Shown here one piece after another: positions 11,333-26,795 of a stretch of 64,000 nucleotides of DNA. Source of the DNA: Syngnathus acus (Eukaryota > Chordata > Actinopteri > Syngnathiformes > Syngnathidae); NCBI RefSeq assembly GCF_901709675.1, contig NC_051096.1, positions 1,887,001 through 1,951,000 of the forward strand, in the 5' to 3' direction. Below the pieces are notes generated by a model. The model did no database searches. It had not been told where the DNA came from and saw only the letters and a program-made list of their open reading frames with translations. The translations under genes were made by a program, and so were the position numbers. Each line of letters opens with the position of its first letter. The first letter of the stretch is position 1.

Positions 11333-14300
11333 CTAGGGGCTGTGAGTCGGCTCCTCCCCTTTTCTGGCTACAGAAGGAGGAGACGACGAGGACGACAACG
11401 GGTCGACTTCCACCAGCACGGGTTCCACTTGGCCGCACTCGCGTAGCATTCGAGGAGGCTCAGGCGAAGGCCAGATGCAGCTGCTAGTGCTGCCGCTGGT
11501 GCCGGTATTGTTGCTGTTGGGTCGGGGCGCCTTCTGGATGACCTCCACCATCGGCGTGCGACCGGATGCTGCCAGCTCCCATCCGGCGTTCCCCGCGCTC
11601 TGGAAAAGCAGCAGCGGCCGGGCATGGTGGTCCGGCTCAGGTGGGCCGCTGCCGCCCAGTGGGGCCAGCCGGGTGGCAGTGGGGGGCGCGGGCAGCGCGC
11701 TCAGAAGGAGACCCGGCGGCTCTCGTATCACTAGCTCCAGCACCGACTGCGAGGTGGACACAGATGACGACGCCTTTTGGATGACGCCGCCTGTCACCGA
11801 GGTGATGACGGGGCCATGGGGCGTTGCCGATGGCAGCGGTGGCTGAGTGGTAGGCTGGGGCAAAGCGTCCTCTGGGCGAGGTTTCCTCGGTCTCCCGCGT
11901 TTGCGTTTGACTGGAGGGCCCGCCAAAGCAACCGTCGAAGCGCCCTCTGTGGCCTCGTGGGGGCGCTTAACTGCGCCCTCCCGCGCTTTCTGCAGCACCG
12001 ACGCAGGCGCTTTTTCCCGCTCATAGGACAAACAGCCCTGGGGGACGATCATGAGGGGCAGCGGGCCACCCTGCTGCTGGGGCAGCGTCGCCATGGCGAT
12101 CACCTTCACGCCCCCACTGCTTGCTGCCGGGCTGCCCGTTCCAGAGGCTCCGCCCGCATCTTTGGGCGCCAACGAGGGTGGCGAGGACCGTACCGACAGC
12201 GGCGTCTTGTCGGGGAGAAAGCTGCGAGGCAGGATTCGGGGGAGCTGCTTCATGTACGCCTCCACCTGCGCACGCACGCACGCACACGGTTTCATTTGAT
12301 TGATCTAAGTTGACAGCTGGTGTAGGCAACCTACCGCAGGCCGAAGAGATGAGACGGCTGGAGAGGGCGGGGCCTCCAGCGACAGAGGTTTGGCCAAGGG
12401 CGCCGCCTTGTCGGCGCCTGGTGGCTTCGAGGCAGATGAGGGGGCTGAGTCTCCACAGTCCTGAGGAAACAGGAAGTGGTGAGCCACAGCGACTTGGACT
12501 CTGGCAGGCGGGCGCTCGGCTACCCTGAGGTCGGCGGGGGCGTCGCCCTCGCATTTGGACACAGGGGGTGTTTTCTTGATGACCTTGTGAGGCTTGGCGG
12601 GACCTCCTGGAACACAGCGGGGACATGGTGAGGCCCACAAACATGGATCCGAGCCAATCTTCTCCCGCGCGCATGTTACCAGCCAGCGCTGCCGACGCCA
12701 CCAGCTCGGCTTGGCGGCATCTGGGATTGACAATGTGCTCTTGGATGAGGTAGCGCGCAATCTCCACCACTGTGTCAAAGGAACGCTTGAGGATCTTCTG
12801 CGCCCAATCGCAGATCAACTCGCACGCTGCCTCCGTCACTTCCTGCTTGTACGTCTGCACCAACTCCGTCAACTCTGCCTGAGTACGCAGAAAAGGAAGA
12901 CAAGGAGATGGGGCGGGCTTGACCTCGAGGCATGCACGCGTGTGCGTACCGGGTCGTTCTTGAGGTCGAGGCTGGGCAGCAGCGGCATGTTGAGCACGGT
13001 CTTCCTCCTGATTCCGCTGTAGCAGTACGTGGCGCCTCGGCAGTTAGGGAAAAAGCTCCAGCCACACTTAACACGTTCACAACACGCGATGCGGCGCAAA
13101 GGAAAGCACAGCGCAGCTTTGGCCGCGCTACGTTTGGGGTCAGGATATTTGGACTGGCCTCGGCCTCCCAGCCGTCGAGCTTTAATGTTGGGGAAAATAT
13201 CGCGGATGATTTTGCCAAAGTTGGCGGCGCTCAGTGGCCGATGCTGCAGGTTCTCGCAGTAGCGCCTGAAAAGAGCAGAGGATACACAGACAGCACGGAA
13301 GACAGGTCACCCTACGTGCACACGCGTTCACTCACCTGTAGGTTTCGTAGACATCCTGCTTGGGCAGACACGTGTCCGAGTGCTCCTCCAGGTGGCTGCG
13401 GATCCAATTGCAGGTGTGCACCTGTTCGGACGTGTTGAACGGACTGTCACCGCCGACGCTAGGCACACGCAAACACATCCTTAGTATGAGTGCTTTTGGA
13501 GCGGTGCGGCAGAAGGCAGGCGGGCGGACCTCTTGTCGCCAGCGGCCAGGCCCGAGGGCAGCTGGAGGTACAGGTACAGCTTGTCGTTGTCGGAGAAGCG
13601 TTGAACATCTTGCTGTCAGACGAGAATAGGCCGTGACATCATCAGCAGAAAACGTCTTCTCGCGGCAATGCAACAACCACGGCTACCGGACGGACATTGG
13701 GAGTTTAAGATCAGGGGATGCTTGAGAATAATTGTCAATTTTTTGTATATGTGAAGCCCTTTGAGACTTGCCTGTGATTTAGGGCTATATAAATAAACTT
13801 GACATTCTCTTTGCGCCTCTCTTCCACTCAGATTTTCTTTTCATTGGATTCTCAAGGCTGCGATTCCATTTTGATGCATTGCTGCAATTTCATTTAGATT
13901 CTTCGAGTGGCGCTTTGCGTTGTGTTCATGAAAAACAACACGGTAGCAAACGTCTCCGCTTTCACTTGGGAAAAAAAAAAAAACGATCGAGACCGTGGTG
14001 GATTTTCTGACGGATGTTACGGAGTAAAGCGGCAACTGAATGATCATCAATTCATGCCCGTGCATGTTCTGCGGTGTTACTGTGGGAAATGCCATTTTGA
14101 GGGGCTTCGGTGTCTTGCTCAAGTACACTTGGACATGGTCACAATGACCAGGGATCAAACACTCAACCTCTGGGTTGGGAGACGACCGCTTTACCAACGA
14201 ACCACGCCGCCCCCAAATAAGCGGCCTACATCTACATCCGACCCGTCCATATGAAGCTGTGTGTCCATGTGCCGCTCACCAGGATCTGGTCCACTTTGGC

Positions 14301-14506
14301 CTGAACACTCTTTCTGCAACGGAGGATAAACAGACCGTGAGACCGTTGCATGGCTTGTGTGGTCGATGTTGTCCGGCGACGTACGAGATGTTTGTCTTGA
14401 GCTTCTGCAGCAACATGCTGGGCTCGGTGTGGGCATCGGGTGCCTTGGCGTCGTCGTCCTCCTCCTGCCCGCTGCCGGGGTGGCCCCGGTGCTGCTCCTC
14501 CAACAT
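11333..14506 (-). CDS. rfx5: RFX5, DNA-binding subunit of the MHC class II enhanceosome
   Basis: Nine exons splice in frame to about 661 codons: 14506-14385, 14313-14280, 13612-13530, 13458-13336, 13265-13132, 13035-12950, 12878-12680, 12606-12335 and 12265-11333 (TAG). The protein aligns along its length with human RFX5: LLQKLKTNI, then [51 protein letters not shown] (RFX winged helix), [10 protein letters not shown], and [19 protein letters not shown]. It ends in a proline/serine-rich tail with an AT-hook-like [12 protein letters not shown]5 with RFXAP and RFXANK binds the X box of MHC class II promoters. The second exon is only 34 nt. An oddity is extra sequence between GQSK and YCYSG inside the DNA-binding domain (see findings). 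The identity is secure. Confidence 0.93.
13736..13806 (+). mobile_element. 3' tail of a fish retroposon (SINE/LINE-like)
   Basis: The sequence GTGAAGCCCTTTGAGACTTG followed by GGGCTATATAAATAAACTTG resembles the common teleost retroposon 3' end (GTGAAGCGCTTTGAGAC ... CGCTATATAAATAAA). It lies in the rfx5 intron between 13612 and 14280, in the opposite orientation to the gene. Only the tail is recognisable. Confidence 0.55.
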
Positions 14507-15997
14507 GTGGACCACTGACTACACGGTGCTCAGGAGCACCATCTGTACAAAGGCAGGACCCTCAAAGTTGGTCTTCACACTTCCAAAACAAGCAACACCA
14601 CTTGCCAATTCATCCTCTTGCTTTGCTTGTTGACCCCGTACCAGCTGACATCCCAGACTGGTCACCACTTCATGTCAAGGCACATGTAGACAAACAATGG
14701 AGCGGTCGCCAGTCAAATGGAGGGCAAAACACTGGTCGCCGGAATATGTCAATATGCGTGCAGACCCGCAAGCATTGCCAACTGCACAATTTGGCCTTCA
14801 ATGAACAAACATGTTTTAGGACTTGGGAGGGGGAGGAAGGTGAACCCAGATTCGAGCCCCAGAACCATGAGTTAGACGGACTGACCACTTGCTGCTCTAC
14901 TCACATTTTAAACTGCAGATATCAAGAAGCGTTCCATCTAATGTCGCTGCCGCTTGTGTGGACAAATTAATTGTATGAGGTCCATAAGCGCACACCACCA
15001 GTCATGATTAAATGTTTAACTAGTTTGGGGTCATCGTGGGGGACGGACGGCGCCTCTGCGGCACGTTTGCTCCCTGAGCGCCAGGCAACACCGAGGTAAC
15101 GCAAGGCTGCCGACCCGGCCGCCCGGCGCCATGTGTCGGCTTCGTTAGCATAGGGCTAAGAAGCTAGCCGTCATGCTAGCGGACATGCCGTGGTCACCCT
15201 CATGTCCTCCTCCTCCCCGTCGTACTCTTAAATCTTATCAGCGCACGCACAAAGTGGGAAGCGCGATGACATCCGAACTTTACCGACGACGGCAACGTTT
15301 GTCTCCGGCAAGCTAACAAAACAAGCAGAGCTCGTTGCTATCAAATAGCATCAGCTAGCAAGCGTCGAAGCGAGCCCTCCGCTGATTTTTCCACTCGATT
15401 TTATTTCAAAGTAATCCCCAAACGCGGGCAGTGACCCTTGTTGTTCAACCACTAGAGCACAATTGACTAGCGTTGGAGTTAGCATTTTAAAAAAGAAAAG
15501 GAAAGTACCTGAGCCAAGATACAGCAAAAAAAAAAAAGCCCTTGAGATTTTTTTGTGATTGGACGACTCTGTTATGTCTGCCTGACTACAAAGCGCACGT
15601 CCATTCCCATTGGCGGGCGGGCGCTAACCTGCCCGGATACCCAAATCTGGTCGCATTTCATTCGCGAAGACCAAACCTTTTTCTGACGGAGATTATTTGG
15701 GTTGGACGACGTCGTCTGATCTACCCAGTTACGAGACAGAGGAGCTGATCGCGGCTTTTCTACATAGCAACAACCTGTCTGGAACATACGCAATTAAAAT
15801 CATTACGTCATAAAAACATAAAATCAATATGACCAATAAATGTGCATGTCTGTCAAAATGAAATATAAAATTTGACTAATAGATACAAGAGAAAACTCAG
15901 CAATGTTTGACTGAACACATTTATTCAAATGATACAAAAGTGAGAAGAAACATTTGCTTGAGCGCAGAGAAAGTGGAAGTCTGGCTCCCTTCGGTAT
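14507..15997. other. rfx5 5' flank and psmb4 3' flank
   Basis: No recognisable coding exon. An acceptor just upstream of the rfx5 start exon implies a non-coding 5' exon somewhere to the right, plausibly in the CpG-richer stretch around 15040-15260. The right end holds the psmb4 3' UTR. Confidence 0.5.
15920..15925 (-). terminator. psmb4 poly(A) signal
   Basis: AATAAA on the minus strand, about 75 nt beyond the psmb4 stop codon. Confidence 0.7.
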
Positions 15998-17929
15998 TCA
16001 TTCAAAGCCGCTGCAGACAGAAGAAATGTCAAATGTTGACTTTCTTGACCAATAAGGACTCAGAAGCCTCTCAGGTGTTTCTGGCTTTTCTGACCTTCCT
16101 TTAGCATCCTTCTCAGTTGAGGAGGAGGTGCAAAAGATCTTTGCCCCTTACCTGATAGTGTGCGCAATGTCCCAGTTGGTTTCGGAAGACAGCGGGCCCA
16201 CGATCTCCACGCCCTCTTCAGTTACTACGGCAACCTCGTACTGACACAATAAAAAGGTCTGTGAGGATCATCTCCTACCTCATTTGGGTCAACTTTGAGC
16301 ATCATGAAAATCTGCGTGACCACTAGCCATCAGTCACCGCCAAACGCAAATTCAAAGTGGTTTTCAGAACTCACTCTGTTGTAGGAGCGAGCGTCTCTGT
16401 AGTAGAGAACCTTGAGGCAGCGGTCCACCAGCTCGCGGGCTTCCTGTTTGCTCACGTGCACCTTGTTCTCCAGCGCCTCCCGCATCAGGGGCTGCACGCA
16501 CGACGCAGGTCATATAGAAAGCAAACTGTGTGCCCGTCGTGGAGAGGAAGGCACACTGACCTGAGCCAGGTAGGCGCCGAAGCCGGTGGCCACCGTGGGG
16601 GCCTCGTAAGCCACTCCCAGCTTGTCCACGTAACCCAGAAAACTACAGAGAAAGTGACCGTGATTGCAGTGAAAAAAAAAAGAATCGGGTGCCGACTGCA
16701 GAGCAACTTTCGCTGTCCGGTCAAATCGCGAAACCAACCTCTGTCCGTGGTAGAAGCCACCGATGACCACAGTGTTCCACAAGGGGTTCATCTTACTGCG
16801 GCGGTTGTACATGACCCTGGTGAGCCACGAGTGCATGGCCTTGGGGCTGTAGCTGTGGCCGTCCCCCAGCAGCTCCTCGTCGATGCTGCCGGGAGCAGAG
16901 CAAAGCGAAGGCGGCTTGAGCTCCTGAGCCGCTCAGCCGGTGCGGCACGGCCAACGGTTTCGCTTACACCATCTGCTCGATGACCTGCTTGAGGTACTGG
17001 TAGTCAGCGTAGTCGCCCGAAGCGCCCAGGATGGTGCTGTTGTTCACCTAGGGGGAAAAAAGTTTCAGCACAAGAGTGGGGATGGAGTCTTGTTGCTGTC
17101 CAATATTGACCAGTTGGTCATTGCAAAGTTTACACAGAGTCCAGTTTGCTTGACATGCAAAGATTACAGTGTATTTTTGGGGCAAGGCTCACCTTCATGA
17201 GTCTGGAGATGTTCCGGAACCTTGCCAGGGAGCCGTACGAGCCCAACATGTCAGCCGCCATCACCACGCCGCCATCAAACTTGACCGCCAGCACCGACGA
17301 TCCCGTCACCATCGGGGTCCTGCGCACAAAATTAAGTCACCATTTAACAGCACCTCGAATACACAAGCAGTTTTCAAACATAGCCTATCGGAAACTTGCA
17401 GGCTAAAAGATGTGCAACAAACGCAATGCAATCATTTTGTCACTTGTGGATATTGTCCGTTTAAGTAGTATTGTACATATTCGTAGGCTCCACGTTGTAT
17501 TCAACCAGTGTTTTCTGAATCTACGATGACATGTTTAGGGGTGCGTAAAGTTAAATTGACTGACAGGATGAGCAACAGATCAGTTTGCTAATCTAACGAA
17601 CAACCATGAGCAGAAAAAGTACACATGAAAATGATACGCAATTCAATGCACGTGCTGTGACCGAGGCTTCAACGTACTACCGAAAGTCTCATCAGTTAGC
17701 TTAGCATCAGTTAGCTCGACGATGATACAGCAGTGGCACTCAAAGCGAAAGCTAATCAGCTCAAGTCTGGGGGGAAGAATAGAAAACGAAATCTTGACGC
17801 TCACATGGTGTGTCGAACTGGACCACCAGCTGAATTCTGCTCAACGTCGCTGCCGCTTCGGAGCGAGTAAAAGGCGCCCGGTTTGGGTCCATTCTCCCAC
17901 AAATTGAGTTTCAAACCGCTCGCCGCCAT
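15998..17929 (-). CDS. psmb4: Proteasome subunit beta type-4 (beta-7)
   Basis: Eight exons give 259 residues: 17929-17805, 17319-17193, 17047-16968, 16885-16739, 16642-16561, 16491-16375, 16240-16152 and 16010-15998. The protein has a short propeptide, then [92 protein letters not shown] and [14 protein letters not shown]. These match human PSMB4 nearly motif for motif. It is a non-catalytic beta-ring subunit of the 20S core, so the absence of a catalytic N-terminal threonine arrangement is expected. Only 13 nt of the last exon are coding (SGFE plus stop). The gene is divergent from tmem65, with about 650 bp between start codons. Confidence 0.97.
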
Positions 17930-18218
17930 TGTTGGTGAAACCTTAGCCGGATGTGACGCAGCGACGGGTTTTTGAGGCACGTCCTGAAAAAATCTCCGGC
18001 CTCCAACCGTTCGGAAACTCAGAGCTTGCTCAAATTTGTTGGTCGGTTTCTCAGGGTGCATAAGAAACGGAGTGACGGTGCGCGGACTCGGCGCCCCGAC
18101 ATTTGGTAATAAATGGGAGCGGGGCGCTCTTTACTTTTTATTGACTTTCAGCGTAGGAAGAGGGCGTCGGACTATTTTTCCGAACGCACCCTTGGCCGAT
18201 TGGAAAAGTTTATTCATT

Positions 18219-18253
<35 letters not shown>

Positions 18254-18578
18254 CCAACCAATCAATCAATCAAAGTGTGTGTGTGTGTGTGGGGGGGGGG
18301 GGGGGGTTACGCGCGCACGCGCTTAAAATATCCCCTGCAAATCATGAGTGGAAAAACAAAAAAACGGGAAAACCGTTTCACGTTTTATCCTGAAAGCGGC
18401 AACCGGAAGTGTGACTCATCGGCTTTGGCTTCACTACTGTGAACGTTCACAACTTGAACAAGAGACGCAAGTGGACTCGTGAAAGTCGTTCGTTCATTTT
18501 GGGTGGACATTGAGAAGCAACCACATCGACCACCGAGCGACTTTATTCAATCATTCATTGCGATTCCGTGCGCTCGGC
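17930..18578. promoter_or_regulatory. Divergent psmb4 / tmem65 promoter interval
   Basis: The two start codons face away from each other across 649 bp, so this interval should contain both promoters. I see no TATA box at a persuasive position. A (TCAA)n-(GT)n-(G)n composite repeat lies in the middle. Confidence 0.55.
18222..18306. repeat. (TCAA)n followed by (GT)n and a 16-nt G run
   Basis: Roughly 13 TCAA/CCAA units (18222-18273) lead into a GT run and then an uninterrupted G run ending at 18306. The flanking TTTATTCATTTATTCAATC resembles the end of a degraded fish retroposon. Confidence 0.85.
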
Positions 18579-20188
18579 ATGCTTCGCTTGTGCCCGCCGG
18601 CGGCAGCCGCGCTTCGTTGTGTGGCGGTGGCCGTTCGTCCGGGGAAGCTCCCGGGCGATGCAGCGAGTCAGTGGCCTCGGCGCCTGCTCGGAACTCACGG
18701 CCGCAACGAGCCCAGAGAGCGGCTCAACTCGCCCAGGCGGGCCAAAGAGTTCATCTACCAACTGCAGGCCCGCGAGAGGGCCTGCTTGCTAAAGGAACTC
18801 CAGGACTTCGAGTCCATTGCCATCGCTCAAGGTTCGTCCCTTGCTCCCTACCTCCACCGCGCCTCGCCCCGCCCCATAGCGTTCATCCGAGTTTGAGGCT
18901 CACCGGTCCTTTAAATAAGTAGGCGTGGTCACAGCTCAGCTCCCCGCGAATGGTTGCGCAAGTTTCTGTGGAATACGTAGAAACTCTTTTCGAAGTTCCA
19001 ATTCCCAGTGGTGGACTTCAGGACGAATCTCGTCGCCATTTATCCCTTTGCTCCTAAAGTACAAATTAGTCTTGAGTGTGGGAGTCAACAGAAATAGCAA
19101 ATCATCCAGACAATATGTCAACTAGCCACGCTCTTTCTTTATGGTGTTTTCTTCTGATGTTTGCTTTTACTCCACAGAAACAGTGGAATCTTCGCCACCC
19201 ACCGCGGCTCAGATCCGATATGGTCAGCGTCACTCTCACACACATGCAAGCAAACAAACTCACACGCTCGCTCACCTGCCGGCTGCTTGCTTGCAGTTTT
19301 ATTCCACAACACTCTTCCCTTCATCGGCTTTGGTTTCCTGGACAATGCCATCATGATCTCAGCTGTGAGTGGCAGGCCGCCTCGCCTTCCCGATGCCGCC
19401 CGTCAAGCACGTAACTTGTCCATTTTGTTCCCGTATTCTTCTGGCCTGCAGGGGACACAGATTGAGCTTTCCATTGGAGTCACGCTGGGAATCTCCACCA
19501 TGGCCGGTAACGTCCGATGACCGCCGTTGCATTTTCAATGTTTTGTGTCGACTTGGTCCCGAAACTCTTTGTGTTCCTTCCGTTTGTTCTGATGGAGATG
19601 AGTGCATTGCTACGGTTACCGAGACAGGCGGAAGTCGTGCCGCTGCGCTCTACGTGACGTGTTTTGATGTGGATGTTTTTGCTTTTGTGCAGCCGCCGCC
19701 CTGGGGAACCTGGTGTCCGACTTGGCGGGTCTCGGGTAAGGACTCAGGTTTAGGGTTTGGGATTGGTTCGGCCACGGCCCACGCAAGACTCGATGAGCCA
19801 GACACGAAGCGTCGTCATTTGGATCTGAAAATGAAAAACCCTCTCGACTCGGGCTTTGCCGCTGATTCGCACATGTTTGTGCGGGCGCTCAAGCTTGGCA
19901 GGTTACGTGGAGGCGCTGGCGTCCAGACTGGGAATGCGGGTCCCGGACTTGACGCCAAAACAGGCCGACATGTGGCAGACCAGGCTCAGCTCACACGCAG
20001 TAAGCTCGATGCCCGACCCATGTCGCGCCGACGACATTGACCCCGCCATTAATGTCGTGCATCCGCAGGGCAAAGCCATCGGGGTCTTCATCGGCTGCGT
20101 CTTGGGAATGTTCCCGCTTTTTTTCACTGGTTGCGGCGACGAGAAGGCAAAGGCGGACAAAGCGGCGGAGGAGGCAGCACCGTCCTAA
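18579..20188 (+). CDS. tmem65: Transmembrane protein 65
   Basis: Seven exons encode 229 residues: 18579-18831, 19178-19222, 19297-19364, 19452-19506, 19693-19735, 19894-19999 and 20069-20188 (TAA). The N-terminus is arginine-rich with few acids, consistent with mitochondrial targeting. The family core follows: AKEFIYQLQARERACLLKEL, LPFIGFGFLDNAIMI, GTQIELSIGVTLGISTMAAA, LGNLVSDLAGLGLAGYVEAL and GKAIGVFIGCVLGMFPLFF. These are the three conserved membrane segments of TMEM65. Human TMEM65 is an inner mitochondrial membrane protein (also reported at cardiac intercalated discs) tied to sodium/calcium exchange. Length fits the 240-residue human protein. I chose the ATG at 18579; the frame is open upstream without a better start. 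Confidence 0.95.
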
Positions 20189-20847
20189 CACGCAAAGCGG
20201 ACGGGCCTCCAATTGTGGTGAAGACGTGGATGAAAAAGGCTTTGTGACTCTTTTTGCCCTCCCCATGGGAGCGCGCTACAATCACGGCGAAAGTGGTTGA
20301 TGCAGTTTTGCTGCCGCAAGTAACACTCCTCCGCTTTGGGACTGACAAATTGAGGACCCTATGTGCAAATCCACTCTGCCGTCGTTCCTGTCCTCACTTT
20401 GCCTGCACCCAAAATGAAAAAGGACAAAATCCAGATTGCTCCATCCGTGCCTTCTTTTTGTCATTGGATGCGTTGCACCCATTTCTCTTCTGTGATGCCA
20501 TCAAGTGGAGTAAAAGTCCCATGTTATTTTGCAGTAAACACTTTCTGTTGTCTTCTCTGCACCGCCCACTTGTTAGTGTTACACGGCCTGATGCCGGAAG
20601 AGTTTATGGGCCACGAATCACATTGTGCCAGCACTGGGCGGCAACACATTTGCATAGTGCTTGCTGGGAAGACAAAAAAAAGTCATGATTTGAACCTTTA
20701 CATTTAATTGCCCTTGACGTGGCCAGATCAGCAGTAACAAAAAGGCGCAAAACGGACGAGGCGCGTCGTCGCCTCCCGAGGCAGAAATGGGACCCACGTG
20801 CCGATGAGGGACGGATGTTCTTGACGTACTCTCCATCCACAGAGTGG

Positions 20848-24037
<3,190 letters not shown>

Positions 24038-24210
24038 GGCGCCCAACAACAAGAACGGCAACGACTACAACAACAACGACTACAACAAAAAGGCGCGCCG
24101 AAAGCCAAAGCGAATCGCCTTGACAAGAAATTGACCCAAGAAAAGCGTTCAAAGAAATCAGCCGTCTCCAGCAGCTTGTCAAACCATACACTGACGAAAT
24201 AACAATGTGA

Positions 24211-24222
24211 TGCGCATGCGCC
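24211..24222. promoter_or_regulatory. vps45 core promoter: NRF1 palindrome
   Basis: TGCGCATGCGCC matches the NRF1 consensus and sits about 175 bp upstream of the vps45 start codon. A CCATTTGG motif next to it resembles a YY1 site. Both are common in housekeeping promoters; function here is inferred. Confidence 0.55.
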
Positions 24223-24229
24223 AAACGGC

Positions 24230-25480
24230 CATTTGGATTCGTCACCAAGGAGGAAGTTAAGCTTTGACAAAGTTCAAAATAAACCTCGACAGACTTTTAT
24301 TTATTTCAACAAAATATGCATCGCAGTCGGAGTAAAAATGTTTATTTTTCTACCTTTTAATAGACCCTTAAAATCAACCAGATTTAAAAATATTTGCCTG
24401 CAATAACCTTTATTTTGACGACTGACCGGAAGTAGTGATGACGATCCAATAAATTTCTTAACGAAACGATTCGTCTCTCAGCTTTTATTTGTCCTCAATT
24501 AAATACGATAGCGGTACACTGGTGTATACATTTCCTTTTAGCTTCTGAGTTTAACACAACAACAATCTTATTTCATGTTACATTTTGTACGACCATGTGT
24601 GTGTGTGTGTGTGGGGGGGGGGGGGGGGTACATCCTTGCAGTGCTGCTACCTACGTTTGTCCTCGCCTGCAAACTTGCACTGATCAACACCTGTCTTTTC
24701 GAGTTATCTAAACACGGTTATCATCCTCAGAATGATGAAGTGCTGCCTTGAGATACAATTTGTTTCTCTGAAATCATCTGTCCTCAATGAAATACATAAG
24801 CAAGGCCATTAATCCATTGCAGCGTCTACTGAAATAAAAACGATATTTCATAATAGCTTCATTCAAATCCCGATAAAAGGGGAAACGGTTTCTTTATTCC
24901 AAGAGTAGTGTGCACCCACACACACGCTGGCTATGGTGTCAGGTTGCCTTTGAAAGTGCTGCGAAAAGGCCACTTTGTCCGTTCATGTTGTTTGGTGGGA
25001 GATAAATACCTTTGTGCGCCTGTGACGAAGGCGTCTTATCGTCGCAGTAAATGCCAGCCGCTTGATAAGCGGCATGTGAGGCGAAGTAATGAAAAGAAGC
25101 TTCGCAGCATGGCCCGACGTCACCCGATCGCTTGTCTCTGATTGGCCCATTGCGTTCCACTCCCTAACTTCAAATAAAGGAGGCGGCCGTGAAGGAAATC
25201 CATCCCGACGTCCATCAGCCGCAGTACCGCGTTGCGCCACAACCTCGCAGCTGGCAGCACTGAGCTCTTGTGTTGTGTGTCGTGTCGCGCATCGTCTCCG
25301 CTGCGACAGAGTTCAGTGTTCAGTTTTTTTTTGTGAGTGTGACCTCCCTCGTAGATGAAAATACATAAAGGCTTTGGGGAGTATTCGATGAATTATTTCA
25401 GTTCGTTGTGTACTGTCAGGAACAGCAAAACCGGGTTTGACTCCTTGAAAGGACCCAGAGTGCATCTTTGTGAAGGAGCT
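24230..25480. other. Intergenic stretch between vps45 and CART
   Basis: AT-rich, with no recognisable exon. A TTTATT at 25480-25485 is the minus-strand AATAAA signal for the CART transcript, so the right border is the CART 3' UTR end. Confidence 0.5.
24590..24628. repeat. (GT)n followed by a long G run
   Basis: A GT array runs directly into about 16 consecutive G. It lies between the vps45 5' flank and the CART 3' flank. Confidence 0.9.
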
Positions 25481-25485
25481 TTATT
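25480..25485 (-). terminator. CART poly(A) signal
   Basis: AATAAA on the minus strand, about 500 nt beyond the CART stop codon. Confidence 0.6.
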
Positions 25486-25986
25486 GAACAAACATGAGGT
25501 GACACTTGACAGGTAATAAGGAGGACAGCGAGCAGCAAACGGTGCCGCTGCCTGCTGCGCGACACCCGTGAGGACGCCAGGACGCGATGCGACGGGACCC
25601 TTTGCTTTTCTTGATTTTACTTGGCTGTGGCAAGAGGTCGAAATTTTTTAGGGCCACGGGACATGGTCTTCGATGATGTTGTGTGCGATGCAGCCAAACT
25701 TAGCAAATGAAGAAACCCCAAAAAGTTGGACTTGCCTTTTTCTGATCTTTTCTAATCAACAGAAGGTGGCACAAACATGGTACAAAGGGTGTACCCAAAA
25801 CTGGTTTGAGTTTGGAATTCAAGCCAGAAATGCATCAGACCATCCCCGCCCGTCAGCATTGTTTTAACGGTTCGCCGGACAACAGAAGACTTTTGTGTCG
25901 AGTGTTGCAAAACATCGTCCCAAAAGTGCTGTGGTTGGATTAGCGTGCCGGCATCCTCGCGGGTGGGCCTTCGGGCCTATGGGCCT

Positions 25987-26795
25987 TCAGTAGCAGCGCA
26001 GGAAGAAAGTGTTGCACGCCGCCCCCCGCAGGCAGTCGCACAGTCGTCCGATTCTGGGGCCGTGCTTCATGGCGCAGCGCTCGCCCACGTCGCACTGATG
26101 GCAACAAAGCCACAATCACGTTAGCGCAGCCCGGCGAAGCAAGCGCCCCATGGAGGCGAAGCATGCATCAAGCAGGGCCCGCCCACCGCATTGTTGTAGC
26201 GGCGAGCTGCCTGTGCTGTGAGTGACAGCTGTCAGCGGCATTCTCACCCGAGGGATGACGCTGGCCCTCTTCTGCAGCGACAGGCCCGTGCCACCTTCCG
26301 CCTCGTCCAGGAAGTCCTGCAGCACCTCCGCCTTCACGCACACACACACACACAAAAGAGATGATAATGACCTGCAGTGAGCGCGTGGCTCATGATCGGT
26401 TGCCATGTCGGCGGTATGTTGATGAGCGGAAAAGACTTTGTGGCCTGATTGATTGCAGTTGTTTGACTCTTAACGACTGCAAAATTGCACTTGACACAAA
26501 TCAGTCAGTGAGAGAGGGAGGTCTGTGCCGCTGTGGGCGTGGTCACCGCCAATCACAACAAAGTGGTTCTTCTCATTGATCAAAATTGAAAGAGCTACAA
26601 AACAGCAAGTGGGCTGACACACAAACACACACACACAAATTGACTGACCACGTCATCTTTTGTGAGCTGGAAGATTTTGTCTTGGTCGGGCGCGGCCGGG
26701 ATCTGCGTGTCGGTAGCCGACCTTTGACCCCGGCACAGGACTGTCAACGGGGACAGGCACACATAGAGGAAGAGGAACACGCGCACACTCTCCAT
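25987..26795 (-). CDS. cart: CART (cocaine- and amphetamine-regulated transcript) neuropeptide precursor
   Basis: Three exons encode a complete 112-residue precursor: 26795-26649, 26331-26248 and 26094-25987 (TGA). Exon 1 gives a signal peptide (FLFLYVCLSPLTVLC). Exon 2 carries EVLQDFLDEAE and a dibasic KR cleavage site. Exon 3 encodes the C-terminal CART knot with six cysteines in the family pattern (CDVGERCAM...GRLCDCLRGAACNTFFLRC), with GPRIGRLCDC corresponding to mammalian GARIGKLCDC. The three-exon layout and phase-0 junctions match the CART gene. CART peptides are secreted neuropeptides that suppress feeding. Teleosts have several cart paralogues and I cannot tell which this is. The final tyrosine replaces the usual leucine. 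Confidence 0.93.

Noticed and set aside
12021-12872. A 283-codon minus frame covering part of rfx5
   Set aside because: Its first part is the true exon 12680-12878, but the frame then reads through two introns. The spliced model restores alignment with RFX5.
14170-14210. Possible tRNA-like segment in the rfx5 intron
   Set aside because: No cloverleaf with intact A and B boxes could be drawn. The only convincing tRNA-like promoter is in the SINE at 60420.
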